64,000 nt of DNA from CAZUAQ01 sp964618455 (GCA_964618455.1 CAZUAQ010000030.1:8790-72789), one strand, 5' to 3'. Numbered from the stretch's first letter, positions 45,201 to 53,416 are shown. Made by a program: numbers and translations. Notes: a model not told the origin generated them from the sequence alone.

Positions 45201-45572
45201 GAACAGGATCTCGGCATCGGCGGCAATAACGTCAACCGCTGGTGGGAAGCCCGGTTCGAGGATCTGGGCTCGGGCACCGTGAGCGATGTGCAGGCGGTGG
45301 TACAACTCCGGCGTGAGGATGCGCTGACCGGCGACGTGGTGATCGAAGTGTACCGTGGCGGGGCACTGGAGACGAGTCAGACGGTCCCGACCGCCAACAT
45401 CGTCAGCGACGCCAGCCCCGGCTCGCCGCCCACGCAGGTCGTCGTTGATCTGCCCACGCTGACCGGTCTGGACGTCTCCGCCGTGAACGATCTGACGATT
45501 CGCATCTACATCGACAACGGCAACAACAAGACGCTCTGGTGGTCGTACGCGGAGGTAACGGGGATCTACTGA
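42276..45572 (+). CDS. Secreted six-heme cytochrome c with dockerin-like and Cys-rich modules
   Basis: A 1098-residue exported protein with signal peptide (about 1-40, ending LSARPN). Six CxxCH heme sites start at residues 69, 302, 351, 383, 454 and 526. The first is separated from the others by an EF-hand-like DQDADGDS segment and an Ig-like domain (about 170-270). After the heme region there is a beta domain with TGHKLPTGYPEGRR (about 610-620), a dockerin-like pair (GDFNRDCYVTAADFDLF and DLDGDVDQTDYGLF, about 792-840), a Cys-rich repeat region (850-930) and a C-terminal beta domain. An electron-transfer role outside the inner membrane is likely; redox partner and substrate are unknown. Confidence 0.88.
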   Translation: MSRTSIHSTTSTYPTHRPLLQAVAIVALSLFVLPQELSARPNIRQGFFDAFPSAVGTQLDTLPNNTGHCGVCHYDFNGGGTKNPYGDLIAGVIGNYPNTDAGRRDAVLSISDQDADGDSFISTVEVTETVLYSNTPTFPGLTPGNVGSVSNIPVSEIQDYLVPVQGGDITPPSVTVIAPNGSEVLTANTSTTVQWTATDTESGVAAIDLYVSLDNGATFDIVNENVPQTGSYTWFPANRPTTTAIFRVVALDNALNIGMDDSDAVFEIASPPGGAVPSTLRDFDMPGSQPFESGVLNPPSDCAQCHGNYDPTVEPFYNWKGSMMAHASIDPLFEASLAIANQDAPDSGDLCLRCHISRGWHQGRSVPTSGTQMLDADLIGVACDLCHRMVDPNYVPENPIEDQAILAALSFPGTEYGNGMVVIDPTGARRGPFVDATSGHPILVSPFHQEAAICGTCHDVSNPAFERDEFGNYLPNAFDAPATDFSPHNLGPVERTYSEWLHSAYNSPQGVYAPEFGGNKSHVSTCQDCHMRDVTGQGCNLSPPIRDDLPLHDMTGGSTWLPGLLSSLHPDKVDPAAIASGIERARYMLQNAAELEAVQQGSTLRVKVTNNTGHKLPTGYPEGRRMWLNVEFYDAGNNKLSESGHYDSSTGHLTHDAEVKIYEIEPATKGIPGFDDGTLFHFVLNNDVIKDNRIPPRGFTNASYDAFGGAPVGHTYEDGQYWDYTYYTIPPGTASVEVELYYQSTSKEFIEFLQANNMTNNAGQIMYDLWNNNGKCPPEEMAGLTIPVDCADIGDFNRDCYVTAADFDLFDACRSGPMLAHDPGCEDYDLDLDGDVDQTDYGLFQPHYTITPDCFVDSDCDDGLYCNGVETCNAGVCEAGTPVDCSSAGDQCNTGTCDETGDTCIAVPVSDGTACDDGDACAGDTCQAGVCEPNVCESPFTLLSNGVIENQTGNDYYTGSPFGSLPMDDLRTTAEEQDLGIGGNNVNRWWEARFEDLGSGTVSDVQAVVQLRREDALTGDVVIEVYRGGALETSQTVPTANIVSDASPGSPPTQVVVDLPTLTGLDVSAVNDLTIRIYIDNGNNKTLWWSYAEVTGIY

Positions 45573-45579
45573 GACCGCA

Positions 45580-46041
45580 TCACATGGCTTCGATCAGGCT
45601 CAGCGTCATCGCGAGGCTCAGGACAGCGATCAGGATGGCGGTGATCCACTGCACGAGCGGGCGAATACGCAGGAATTGCTGCCTGAAACGCAGCAGGACG
45701 AAAGTCATCGGAATTGTGGACGTGAGATAAACCATCTGGACCCCTGTATCTCTCGGCAGTCGACCATTAGCGTAAAGTGCCGCATACAGAAGAGTGACGA
45801 TGCCGACGCAGGCCGCCAGGGTCATCAGGAGGAGCACCCAGGCGCCCATGCGCGGATGGCGAAGCTTGATGTTTAAATGGAGTTCACGACCGCACTCCGG
45901 GCATCGCTCGGATGTCAGGTTGCGCACGTTGTAACCACAGGCAGGGCAGGCCACATCCCGTTCGTGCAAGAAGGCTCTCAACTGTGATTCGGCGCCCACA
46001 TCTTCGTCGTTGTGGCGTAGCGAGTCGGCTCTTTCGTTCAT
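45580..46041 (-). CDS. Small membrane protein with paired zinc ribbon
   Basis: A 153-residue protein. The N-terminal half has CPACGYNVRNL and CPECGREL, a four-Cys zinc ribbon of the type often seen in planctomycete membrane proteins; the C-terminal half has three hydrophobic segments. ATG 46041 is chosen with AAGG upstream, though a GTG at 46056 is in frame. It is the second of two related tandem genes; its stop lies seven bases from the convergent cytochrome stop. Function is unknown. Confidence 0.75.
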   Translation of the reverse strand: MNERADSLRHNDEDVGAESQLRAFLHERDVACPACGYNVRNLTSERCPECGRELHLNIKLRHPRMGAWVLLLMTLAACVGIVTLLYAALYANGRLPRDTGVQMVYLTSTIPMTFVLLRFRQQFLRIRPLVQWITAILIAVLSLAMTLSLIEAM

Positions 46042-46056
46042 GATCCTTCTCTGCAC

Positions 46057-46513
46057 TCAAGAGATCAGCATGATCAGGCAAGCGATATTCACAATCAGGA
46101 TGGCCAGAAATCCGGCTGCGACGCCAGATCCGAATTCTCCCTCGATAGACGACTCCAGGAGTGGGGATCATCAGGAAAAGTCCTATTTTTGTCAAGCAGA
46201 AGACTGCATCCGAGATGCGATTGCGATAGGGAGGCCATCCTTCCGCCATGATGAGGAGGATATAAAACAACCCGAGCCCCGCACATACGCTGCTGGCAAC
46301 CAACAGCAGTATCCACGGGGTATACGATACTCCCTCCGCCCCGAGGCTGAGCGCCAGTTCGTTATCGCATCCCGGGCAGACCGGATCGGGGATGCCCCGG
46401 AGCGGGTAGCCGCAGCGCGGACACGTGACGTCATTCGAATTCAGGAAATGCAGCAGATGCTCCCGCTCCGTCCAGTGCCGGCCCTGAGGGGCAGCGGCAG
46501 GAAAGTGATCCAT
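46057..46513 (-). pseudogene. Zinc-ribbon membrane protein, probable single-base frameshift
   Basis: The gene starts at ATG 46513 after GGGAG. It encodes CPRCGYPLRGI and CPGCDNEL then membrane segments, like its neighbour. The first frame then runs on as a charged, non-membrane tail through the start of the next gene. If one C of the CCCC run at 46163-46166 (GGGG on the plus strand) is removed, the protein continues into a hydrophobic ending GFLAILIVNIACLIMLIS, stopping at 46057-46059, just before the next gene. That gives about 151 residues, matching the paralog. Either a real frameshift mutation, slippage, or a sequencing error. Confidence 0.65.
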
Positions 46514-47187
46514 CGTGTGGCTCCCATGTGTCCATCCTATCCATATCGATTACGCCGGGCCCGAATCAGCGCGCGTCAGGTCTCCCTTTGCGCCTCGCTC
46601 CGCTCAACCCATCGTAGTATCGTCGGGTGAAAGCATCGATGACGACCGGCTGACCGCGTGAGCTCGTGGATGAATAGCCAAGAGAATACACACTCCGTTC
46701 AACAAAAACGAGCTGAGTTTCCTTGGCGATCTGTGCAGCATGGGGCATGAACCTTGTATGCGCGCATGTCCTGAGAAATCTTCGGGACGCAGGACCCATG
46801 AACAAGCTGTCCTGAGTCAACATTGTGAAGAAGAATTACGAACTGAAGTTCCTGCAACCATTACGACATGCAAGCCGGCGGAAACGAACAAGTTCTATTG
46901 TGTTGCGGCGGGGCACTGCTCCTGCTGGCGAGCACCGTTGCCTTGTGCCGGTGACCGGCCGCTTCATCTCTAATGGACCGCTATAGATTGCTTCGAACGG
47001 GGAAGACCCACTCGCCGCTATGGCATCCTTCGAGGTCACATCGGAATTCTTGGGCTGATTCAATCTTCATGAAAATCACGCCATGGGGAACCGGGCACCC
47101 CCATTACTATTGAGGAGAATTCGGGTGTAGGCCGAATGCAATTCATGCCGGTGTTACGTCACATCGCCCAGAAAGGAGGACACGGAC
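46514..47187. other. Longest gene-free stretch in the window
   Basis: About 670 bases with only short, weak frames on both strands. A minus-strand frame at 46566-46823 has no ribosome site and no recognisable domain. Stop-rich sequence and lower GC patches suggest decayed sequence or a control region for the PEP-CTERM gene. Only the AAAGGAGG ribosome site before 47188 is a clear signal. Confidence 0.45.
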
Positions 47188-47763
47188 ATGAAAGCGAAGA
47201 GGATTCGAGCGTGCCTGATTTGGAGTGCGGTTGTTTTGGGAAGCGTTGTTGGGGTCCTGCCCGCCAACGGACAGGTTCAACTCCCCGACTGGTGGGATGG
47301 TGAGAGTTGGGTCTTTGAGGATCTATGCCCCTTTGAAATGGATCCAAGGCCGAAGGATCCCGATGCCGTCGATCGATTTCGTTATACGATGCTGGATCTC
47401 GATCCGGGAGACGACTTCTACTTCACGTGGGTGGCGTTGCCCAACGGATTCGGCTGGGATGGGATGAACTTCGGCGTCGAGGTTGGCGAGATCAGCGTGG
47501 GCACCATCATGCCCGAACAGAATTCCTGGCCGGCGCTCCCGGCAAATCGCCTCGTTTTCGATCCGCCCGTCAAGAGTTTCGAGATCGTCGGGCTCCCCGG
47601 AGTGAATATCGATCCGTTGGATCCTTCTGACCAGCGTATCTTCCCCGTCTGGTTCGGATGGACGCCTGATGAATGCGGCGCCGACATCGCCATCACACCG
47701 TTGCCCGAACCGGTCTCGCTTCTTGTATTTGCGCTCGGTAGTGTGCTGATACTCCGTCGATGA
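47188..47763 (+). CDS. PEP-CTERM-type secreted protein
   Basis: A 191-residue exported protein: signal peptide (about 1-29), a Trp- and acid-rich middle without recognised domain, and a C-terminal sorting tail PLPEPVSLLVFALGSVLILRR with the Pro-Glu-Pro motif, one membrane helix and terminal arginines. Such tails are processed by exosortase, expected elsewhere in the genome. AAAGGAGG precedes ATG 47188. It stands alone on its strand; a pair of hairpins follows. Function of the mature part is unknown. Confidence 0.85.
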   Translation: MKAKRIRACLIWSAVVLGSVVGVLPANGQVQLPDWWDGESWVFEDLCPFEMDPRPKDPDAVDRFRYTMLDLDPGDDFYFTWVALPNGFGWDGMNFGVEVGEISVGTIMPEQNSWPALPANRLVFDPPVKSFEIVGLPGVNIDPLDPSDQRIFPVWFGWTPDECGADIAITPLPEPVSLLVFALGSVLILRR

Positions 47764-47787
47764 TAGCGCTGGAGATCGGGTGAAGCC

Positions 47788-47814
47788 GTGGTGCAGGCGG
47801 CTTGCCTGCACCAC
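47788..47814. terminator. Perfect 11-bp hairpin after the PEP-CTERM gene
   Basis: GTGGTGCAGGC / GCCTGCACCAC with the five-base loop GGCTT, 25 bases after the stop at 47763. The stem is perfect and GC-rich but no T run follows, so it could be a terminator, an RNA-stabilising end or a REP-like unit. Confidence 0.55.
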
Positions 47815-47820
47815 CCGCTT

Positions 47821-47869
47821 GTGAACACCGCGTTTCCGCTTATCGATGCAGGCTCCTGCGGGTGTTCAC
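47821..47869. repeat. Second hairpin, nested
   Basis: GTGAACACC (47821-47829) pairs perfectly with GGTGTTCAC (47861-47869); inside is a small stem GCAGG-CT-CCTGC (47848-47859). It directly follows the first hairpin, so the two may form one structured element. Confidence 0.45.
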
Positions 47870-47971
47870 ATCAAGCGATTGTACGCTTCACGAACGCGCT
47901 GAGGTGGTTGGCCGAATCCAGTAAGCGGCACGCTGTTCGCGCTCAAGCCCCAAGCAGATAATCCATACACG

Positions 47972-48781
47972 CTACTTGCGCTTCATGAATTGCAACCGCG
48001 GCAACTGCTGACAGAGCACACCCCCGTCGACGATGATCGTCTGCCCCGTCATGTAGGCCGACGCATCCGACGCCAGGAAGACGCATGCGCCCACGCAATC
48101 CTCCACCGAGCCGAAGCGATGCTCCAGCGGTATGTGCTCCCTGTAATACTCGATGAACTCCGGCGGCGTCTCGAAATCGGCGATGATCTCCGTCTCGATC
48201 ACACCGGGCGAGAGCGTGTTGACCGTGATGCCGTGCGCGCCGAGCTCGATGGCCAGCGACTGCGTGAGCAGCTCGAGTCCGCCCTTGCTGGCGTTGTAAT
48301 GGGCGAGCCCCGCCTCGGCGACGAACCCGTTCTTGCTCGACAGGTTGATGATGCGCCCCTTCACACCCTCCGCCACCATTTTCGGCGCTACCGCCTGCGT
48401 CAGGTAGAACACCGCATCGAGGTTGACCGCCATGATCTTGCGCCAGTGCTCGGCGGAGATTTCGTCGTAATGCTCCTGGTAAGCGATGCCGGCGTTGTTC
48501 ACCAGGATGTCGATCCGCCCGCACTCGCGCCACATGCGCGCCGCCAGGTCCGCCAGCCCGTCATGCTCGGCGAGATCGTACTGATACGTCCACACCCGCC
48601 GGCCCAGGGCGCGAATTTCGTCGGCGGCTGAGTCTGCCTCCGGTTTTGCCGAGCGATACACGATCGCCACGTCCGCCCCGTGCTGCGCCAGCCCGACGGC
48701 CAGCCCCCGACCGATGCCCCGACTGCCCCCGGTGACCACCGCCACCCGACCCGAAAGATCAAAACGTTGCTGAGCGTTCAC
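47972..48781 (-). CDS. Short-chain dehydrogenase/reductase (classical SDR)
   Basis: A 269-residue NAD(P)-dependent oxidoreductase. Cofactor motif TGGSRGIG at 17-24, NNAG at 95-98, catalytic Ser148/149, Tyr162 and Lys166 (YNASK), and the C-terminal GQTIIVDGG. Start is a GTG at 48781, fixed by GGGAGG eight bases upstream; the frame upstream has no ribosome site. It resembles gluconate 5-dehydrogenase and 3-oxoacyl-ACP reductase types. Divergent from the beta-helix gene. Substrate is not known; a sugar or sugar acid is plausible from context. Confidence 0.9.
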   Translation of the reverse strand: MNAQQRFDLSGRVAVVTGGSRGIGRGLAVGLAQHGADVAIVYRSAKPEADSAADEIRALGRRVWTYQYDLAEHDGLADLAARMWRECGRIDILVNNAGIAYQEHYDEISAEHWRKIMAVNLDAVFYLTQAVAPKMVAEGVKGRIINLSSKNGFVAEAGLAHYNASKGGLELLTQSLAIELGAHGITVNTLSPGVIETEIIADFETPPEFIEYYREHIPLEHRFGSVEDCVGACVFLASDASAYMTGQTIIVDGGVLCQQLPRLQFMKRK

Positions 48782-48906
48782 GTCCAATGCCTCCCATCGT
48801 TGCAGGATCTCAAACCGACAGCATAATTCACACCCGGAGGAAACGCACGAATCCCCCATACTCGCTTAGGGATCGCCCGGCAACATCAAATGAATCGAGG
48901 CCTGTC

Positions 48907-50547
48907 ATGATCGCACACCGCCGTCACCCGCATCGCCTGGTCCGAAGCGCGAGCGGATTCGCAGTCGCGCTGCTGATGCTCTTTGGAGTGCGAAATGAGG
49001 TCTCCGCCGAGTGGTCTCCGTGGACTCCGGAAATTCTCGACGGCGCCGCCGAAGCCCGCCCGTACCTGCCGGACTATTCCTATGCCGGTTATGCCTTTGG
49101 TGAGAAAGCGCCCCCTCACCACCCCGTAACGATGCACGTGAAGGACTTCGGTGCTTCCGCGAATGATCACAAGGACGACACCTCCGCCATTCTGCGCGCC
49201 GTCGAAGAGGCTCACGCGCATGAAGGTCCCGTTGTGCTCGGGTTCGATGCAGGGCGATACATCCTGCGCGAGGTCATCTGGATCGAGAGGAGTGACTTTG
49301 CACTTCGCGGCCAGGGATGCGGTCCCGACGGAACTGTGCTGGACGTCCCGGTGCCCCTGGCGGAGATGGATCTTTCGCGCGATGCCACCGCCATGAAGAA
49401 CCTCCAGAAATACCTCGACTCCTCCGGGCGCGAGGGCTTCTCTCCGTTCTCCTGGAGTCGCGGCGTCATCTGGGCACGCATGAAGGATGCTCCCGAATCG
49501 CAAACGCTCACGCAGGTGCGCTCCGGAACACGAGGCAAGCATGCTTTGGTCGTCAAAGATTCGCGCGGACTTCGACCCGGTCAGATGTATCGCCTCCTTC
49601 GCCACGATCCGGAAGTGAACGACTCTCTCTTCGAGCATGTGTACGATCACGAGGGCATCAAGGTCGGCTCCTGGCTGGCGGAGCGTCCGGTCTATGAAAC
49701 GGTGGTCGTGACGAAGGTCGACGGGAATCGCGTCGAGGTGAAGGCGCCGTTGCTCCACGACGTCCAGCCCGAGTGGAAGGGGGAACTGGTGACGTTTCCC
49801 GTTCTCCGAAACGTCGGCATCGACAAGTTGCGTATCGAGTTTCCCAACCGCAAACGCTACGGCGGCCATCACAAGGAAGACGGGTACAACGGCATTTACA
49901 TGAACCGCGTCCGCGACGGCTGGATTCGCGATGTGGCGGTGATGAACGGTGACTCGGGCATCATCCTCGGCGCCACGTACTGCACGACCACGCGCGACAT
50001 CGAGATCCGCGAGTCCATCGGTGCGCACTACGGCATTCATGTCGGCTGGGGACAGCACAATCTCGTGCGGAACTTCCACGTCGATACGCGCGCGATTCAC
50101 ACGCTCAGCTTCAACACTGGATGTCGCGCATCGGTCTTTACTTCAGGAGTCGATCACCATTCCCGCCTCGATCAGCACTGCGGCATGAACCTGCAGAATC
50201 TCTTCGACAACATCGAGGTCCGTCACGCGCAGCCGGGCTTCTCGCTCTTTCTTCATGGCGGAGGTCAGGAGTTCTTCCCGTTGCACGGCGCATTCAATAC
50301 CTTCTGGAACATCCGGTTGAATTTCGACACTCCTGAGAAGCTGGCTCCGCCGGTCACGATCCAGGGATCGCGCCTGCCCGGCCCGTCTGTGCGCATCATC
50401 GGCATGACCGCTAACGTACCGGTTGCCCTCGAGGGCTATCATCCGAATCCCTACATCGAGGGGACGAACCGCGACGACCTGGGTGTGCCGTCACTCTATC
50501 TGGAGCAGGTAAAGAATCGCCTCGGGATCTCCGCCATTTATCCCTGA
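48907..50547 (+). CDS. Secreted pectate-lyase-like beta-helix protein (DUF4955-like)
   Basis: A 546-residue exported protein, ATG 48907 with GAGG eight bases upstream and a signal peptide to about residue 37. The beta-helix begins with VKDFGASANDHKDDTSAILRA, the rhamnogalacturonase/pectate-lyase superfamily entry, followed by turns with repeated N, D and G ladders (such as GYNGIYMNRVRDGWIRDVAV). C-terminal repeats include HSRLDQHCGMNLQNLFDN. It resembles the DUF4955 group. A polysaccharide substrate is likely, but no catalytic residues are assigned. It converges with the membrane gene at 50563. Confidence 0.82.
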   Translation: MIAHRRHPHRLVRSASGFAVALLMLFGVRNEVSAEWSPWTPEILDGAAEARPYLPDYSYAGYAFGEKAPPHHPVTMHVKDFGASANDHKDDTSAILRAVEEAHAHEGPVVLGFDAGRYILREVIWIERSDFALRGQGCGPDGTVLDVPVPLAEMDLSRDATAMKNLQKYLDSSGREGFSPFSWSRGVIWARMKDAPESQTLTQVRSGTRGKHALVVKDSRGLRPGQMYRLLRHDPEVNDSLFEHVYDHEGIKVGSWLAERPVYETVVVTKVDGNRVEVKAPLLHDVQPEWKGELVTFPVLRNVGIDKLRIEFPNRKRYGGHHKEDGYNGIYMNRVRDGWIRDVAVMNGDSGIILGATYCTTTRDIEIRESIGAHYGIHVGWGQHNLVRNFHVDTRAIHTLSFNTGCRASVFTSGVDHHSRLDQHCGMNLQNLFDNIEVRHAQPGFSLFLHGGGQEFFPLHGAFNTFWNIRLNFDTPEKLAPPVTIQGSRLPGPSVRIIGMTANVPVALEGYHPNPYIEGTNRDDLGVPSLYLEQVKNRLGISAIYP

Positions 50548-50562
50548 ACGAGCGTATCGCGT

Positions 50563-52149
50563 TCAGGGTGAAGGAGAGATGATGACCTCCACCGAGTCGG
50601 CGCTTTCCGAGTTGTCTTCCTCCGCTTCGGTGGTGACTTCGAGCTGGATGCTCGGCCAGGAATCTATGGACGGATCGACTTCAGAATCCGGCGTCCAGGG
50701 TTCTTCATTCTTGATGTTCGTCGGCAGCGGTAAAGGTTCGAGCCCCTGTTTGCGTCGCAGGCGATTCTGCGTATCGAACCTCGTCTTGATTACACCCGAC
50801 CCGATCCGCTCGATGGATCCATCCAGCTTGCCGACGATGACGCCGCTCCACGCTTCCACGATAAGTCCCTGCCCGCTGTACGAACTCCAGTCGGGATCCG
50901 GAGAGAAAATCAGGATCCACAATTCCGCATTCCCCGTCTCCCGATCGATGCCGTGACAGGTGAAGACATAGTCGCCGTACCGGTGGGCGATGGTATCCTC
51001 GGGCAAGCTCTCCACGGTCTGTTCGATCAACTCCGCCTTTTCCTCGGGCGTACTCGCGTCGTAGGCCCCCAGCAGTCGATCTCCCAGCGGAAGCATCTCG
51101 AAATCGGTCTGAAACTGCGACGTCGCGAACTCGCCGGGCCGGCAATGCTCGTCGACCAGCAGTTCGACCGCGTGCTCCGGCCAGCGGCCGCGATCGTCCG
51201 CAAAATCGTGCAGGGCGTCGGTCATGCCCTGGACTTCCGCCGTGGTGTTCGTGGTGATCTGGTTCGGCGGCGGCATGGGGCCGAATCCACCGTTGCCTAG
51301 CGAGTAGATGAGCCAGGCATACAGCCCCACGACACTCATCACCATGAGCGCCGGAAGCGTCAGCACTGCCAGCGACGCTCGTCCGCCGTGCACGCGCTGC
51401 GAATCCTGAATCATCAGGATCGCGCTGACCATCCACCAGATCGACCAGAAAAACGAGAGGTAGGGCCCCAGGCACGGAATCGCCGTCAACGCCATCGGCC
51501 CGCTGCTGTAACACAGCGCCTGATACGTCCGTCCGATGGTATGCGCGCATCCGCCGGTCACGCGCAGCAGAAACTGGATCACCAACCCCCAGATCACGAC
51601 CACCAAGAGCTGAACGAACGCGCTGACGACGAAAAAGAACAGGGTTCCGATGGCGGCCTCCGGCTCGATAAACAGCATGAAGATCACCAAAGGTAACGAC
51701 CCGATGACCAGCGTCAGTCCGAGCATCAGGGCGAGGAAGCCCCATGCGGAGACCAGTGGACTCGTCATCGGCACGCTCCGAATCAACCTTACCGGCGAGA
51801 CCATCCCCCGACCGATCATGGCAAGCATCGCCTTGAAGAATCCCAGCTTGCCGCGATCCAGCCACGGGCAGCGGTCCGGCGCGGTCTGGTCCTCCGAGAC
51901 GTGATCGGCGGGCAGCAGCGTCATGTCGTCCATGTGGATGTGTTGACCACAGTTCACGCAGTCGAACGACATCGGGTCGAGATGCCCCTTACCGTCGGTG
52001 CCGTAATACTGCTGGCCGCAGTGCGGGCAGAGGTACTTCACGCTGTTGATCGCGAACTCGAAATCACTCGGGCGGAAGGGCGATCCGCACTCCGGGCAGA
52101 TCCGCGACGTCAGGTTCCACAATCGATAATCGCACGTTTGACAACGCAT
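50563..52149 (-). CDS. Zinc-ribbon and Yip1-like multi-span membrane protein
   Basis: A 528-residue protein. Residues 1-85 hold zinc-ribbon pairs: CQTCDYRL/CPECGSPF, CPHCGQQY and CVNCGQHI. About 115-285 is a five-span hydrophobic region similar to Yip1-type domains (LALMLGLTLVIGSLPLVI and GRTYQALCYSSGPMALTAIP). The C-terminal 230 residues are soluble and include a prepilin-like DALHDFADDRGRWPEH segment. The preceding gene on the strand (52198) also encodes a small membrane protein. Function is unknown. Confidence 0.8.
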   Translation of the reverse strand: MRCQTCDYRLWNLTSRICPECGSPFRPSDFEFAINSVKYLCPHCGQQYYGTDGKGHLDPMSFDCVNCGQHIHMDDMTLLPADHVSEDQTAPDRCPWLDRGKLGFFKAMLAMIGRGMVSPVRLIRSVPMTSPLVSAWGFLALMLGLTLVIGSLPLVIFMLFIEPEAAIGTLFFFVVSAFVQLLVVVIWGLVIQFLLRVTGGCAHTIGRTYQALCYSSGPMALTAIPCLGPYLSFFWSIWWMVSAILMIQDSQRVHGGRASLAVLTLPALMVMSVVGLYAWLIYSLGNGGFGPMPPPNQITTNTTAEVQGMTDALHDFADDRGRWPEHAVELLVDEHCRPGEFATSQFQTDFEMLPLGDRLLGAYDASTPEEKAELIEQTVESLPEDTIAHRYGDYVFTCHGIDRETGNAELWILIFSPDPDWSSYSGQGLIVEAWSGVIVGKLDGSIERIGSGVIKTRFDTQNRLRRKQGLEPLPLPTNIKNEEPWTPDSEVDPSIDSWPSIQLEVTTEAEEDNSESADSVEVIISPSP

Positions 52150-52197
52150 GGTTTCAACGTCCCCTCAGCGTGAACACATCTCCCCCTGTATACCGCC

Positions 52198-52863
52198 TCA
52201 CTCCGGCCACTTGGCGACCTCTTCCTTGACCTTCGCCCGCGCGAACCAGATCAGCAGGAATACCGGCCAGATCGCCGCCAGAAGGACGCCGCAGAACATC
52301 GAGGCGATCGCGATGGCTTCTTCTCCCGGCATACCCGCATAAGAAGACGTGTACATCTCTCTCTGCAGCCAATAGCTGACGATCATCGAGATGAACATGA
52401 GCGGAAGATTGATCACAGCGTACAACCGGCTCCATGCGACTCCCTGCCGACGTCGCTTGAGCACCTTCGCGCCCGCCATGATCAGGAAGATGGCCAGCAG
52501 CAGGCCCACCGCCCCCAGCAGAAGACTGATCGGATTGTCCATGTCCGCTCTCTTCATGGCCTCGATATTCGGATCGCCCGCCAGCGTTATGTTCGAAATC
52601 CAGGCGATGTACTGCTCCCAGAATAGCATCGTGCCGATTCCGCAGAGACCACCGAGTGTGTAAAAGGCACCCCACACGATGCTGATGACCCCGACAACCG
52701 TCGGCCAGGTAGTAGTCTTCGGCGGAGGTGGCGCGTAGCCCACCGCCGTCGGCGGAACCTGCGGCGGTGTCGGGGGGGCATACCCCGCCGTGGGCGGCTC
52801 GTGGCTGGTCGGCGCGTTCGGATCGTCGGAGTACGGCGGTTGTGGCGGCTGCGGATCAGACAT
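52198..52863 (-). CDS. Pro-rich four-span membrane protein of unknown function
   Basis: A 221-residue protein with a Pro-rich cytoplasmic N-terminus (residues 1-50, PPQVPPTAVGYAPPPP) and four predicted membrane helices. GGGAG precedes ATG 52863. It lies 48 bases before the zinc-ribbon gene on the same strand, so probably one operon. No family is recognised with confidence. Confidence 0.75.
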   Translation of the reverse strand: MSDPQPPQPPYSDDPNAPTSHEPPTAGYAPPTPPQVPPTAVGYAPPPPKTTTWPTVVGVISIVWGAFYTLGGLCGIGTMLFWEQYIAWISNITLAGDPNIEAMKRADMDNPISLLLGAVGLLLAIFLIMAGAKVLKRRRQGVAWSRLYAVINLPLMFISMIVSYWLQREMYTSSYAGMPGEEAIAIASMFCGVLLAAIWPVFLLIWFARAKVKEEVAKWPE

Positions 52864-52991
52864 GGTGGCTCCCGGGTCGGTGAATGGACGCGAAATCGGG
52901 TCTGTTCACGAATAAGCTACCCTCACGGGCGCGGTGATGCAAAGAGTCACGACCGTCTGCTCGCGTTGGCGGTACGCTCTTCGTCGCACGC

Positions 52992-53000
52992 TGCTACAAT
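52992..53000 (+). promoter_or_regulatory. Candidate extended -10 promoter of clpS
   Basis: TGCTACAAT (52992-53000) fits an extended -10 (TG-n-TACAAT) about 57 bases before the clpS ATG. No good -35 is seen at the usual distance. Confidence 0.4.
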
Positions 53001-53056
53001 AGGGTTATCTGCCTGCGATGCAATCACGGTGGCAAGCTCAGACAGGAGCAGTGACG

Positions 53057-53416
53057 ATGGCCGATTCCTCACAACCGGCGGTGGCGGCACCCGACGTCAA
53101 GGAAAAACAGAAACCCGGGGCGACAAAACCCAAGCCGAAGAAGCAGCCGCCCTACAACGTCATTCTCCACGACGACGATGACCACACCTACGAATACGTC
53201 ATCGAGATGCTGGGCAAGCTCTTCGGCCATTCGGTCACGAAGTCGTTTCGCATGGCGGAGGAAGTGGACACGACCGGTCGCGTCATCGTGGACACCACGA
53301 CGCTCGAACGTGCCGAACTCAAGCGCGACCAGATCCACGCGTACGGCAAGGATGTCCGCATGTCCAAGTGCAAGGGTTCCATGCGCGCCACCATCGAGCC
53401 CGCCGAGGATGACTGA
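53057..53416 (+). CDS. clpS: ATP-dependent Clp protease adaptor ClpS
   Basis: A 119-residue adaptor that delivers N-degron substrates to ClpAP or ClpCP. AGGAG lies just before ATG 53057. The first 35 residues are Lys/Pro-rich and flexible. The core begins at YNVILHDDDDHTYEYVIEML. The usual pocket sequence NDDxTPMEFV is replaced by HDDDDHTYEYV, a planctomycete-type variant, so N-terminal residue preference may differ from E. coli ClpS. It ends with the KGSMRATIEPAE strand of the fold. It stands alone; no clpA or clpP is in the window. Confidence 0.93.
   Translation: MADSSQPAVAAPDVKEKQKPGATKPKPKKQPPYNVILHDDDDHTYEYVIEMLGKLFGHSVTKSFRMAEEVDTTGRVIVDTTTLERAELKRDQIHAYGKDVRMSKCKGSMRATIEPAEDD

Noticed and set aside
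42639..45305. Minus-strand open frame of 888 codons
   Set aside because: Antisense to the six-heme cytochrome, whose motifs are unmistakable. The opposite frame is rich in Val, Gly, His and Arg as expected for a shadow.
46566..46823. Possible small protein of 85 residues on the minus strand
   Set aside because: No Shine-Dalgarno site, no recognised domain and codon use unlike neighbours. Kept only as part of the gene-free stretch.
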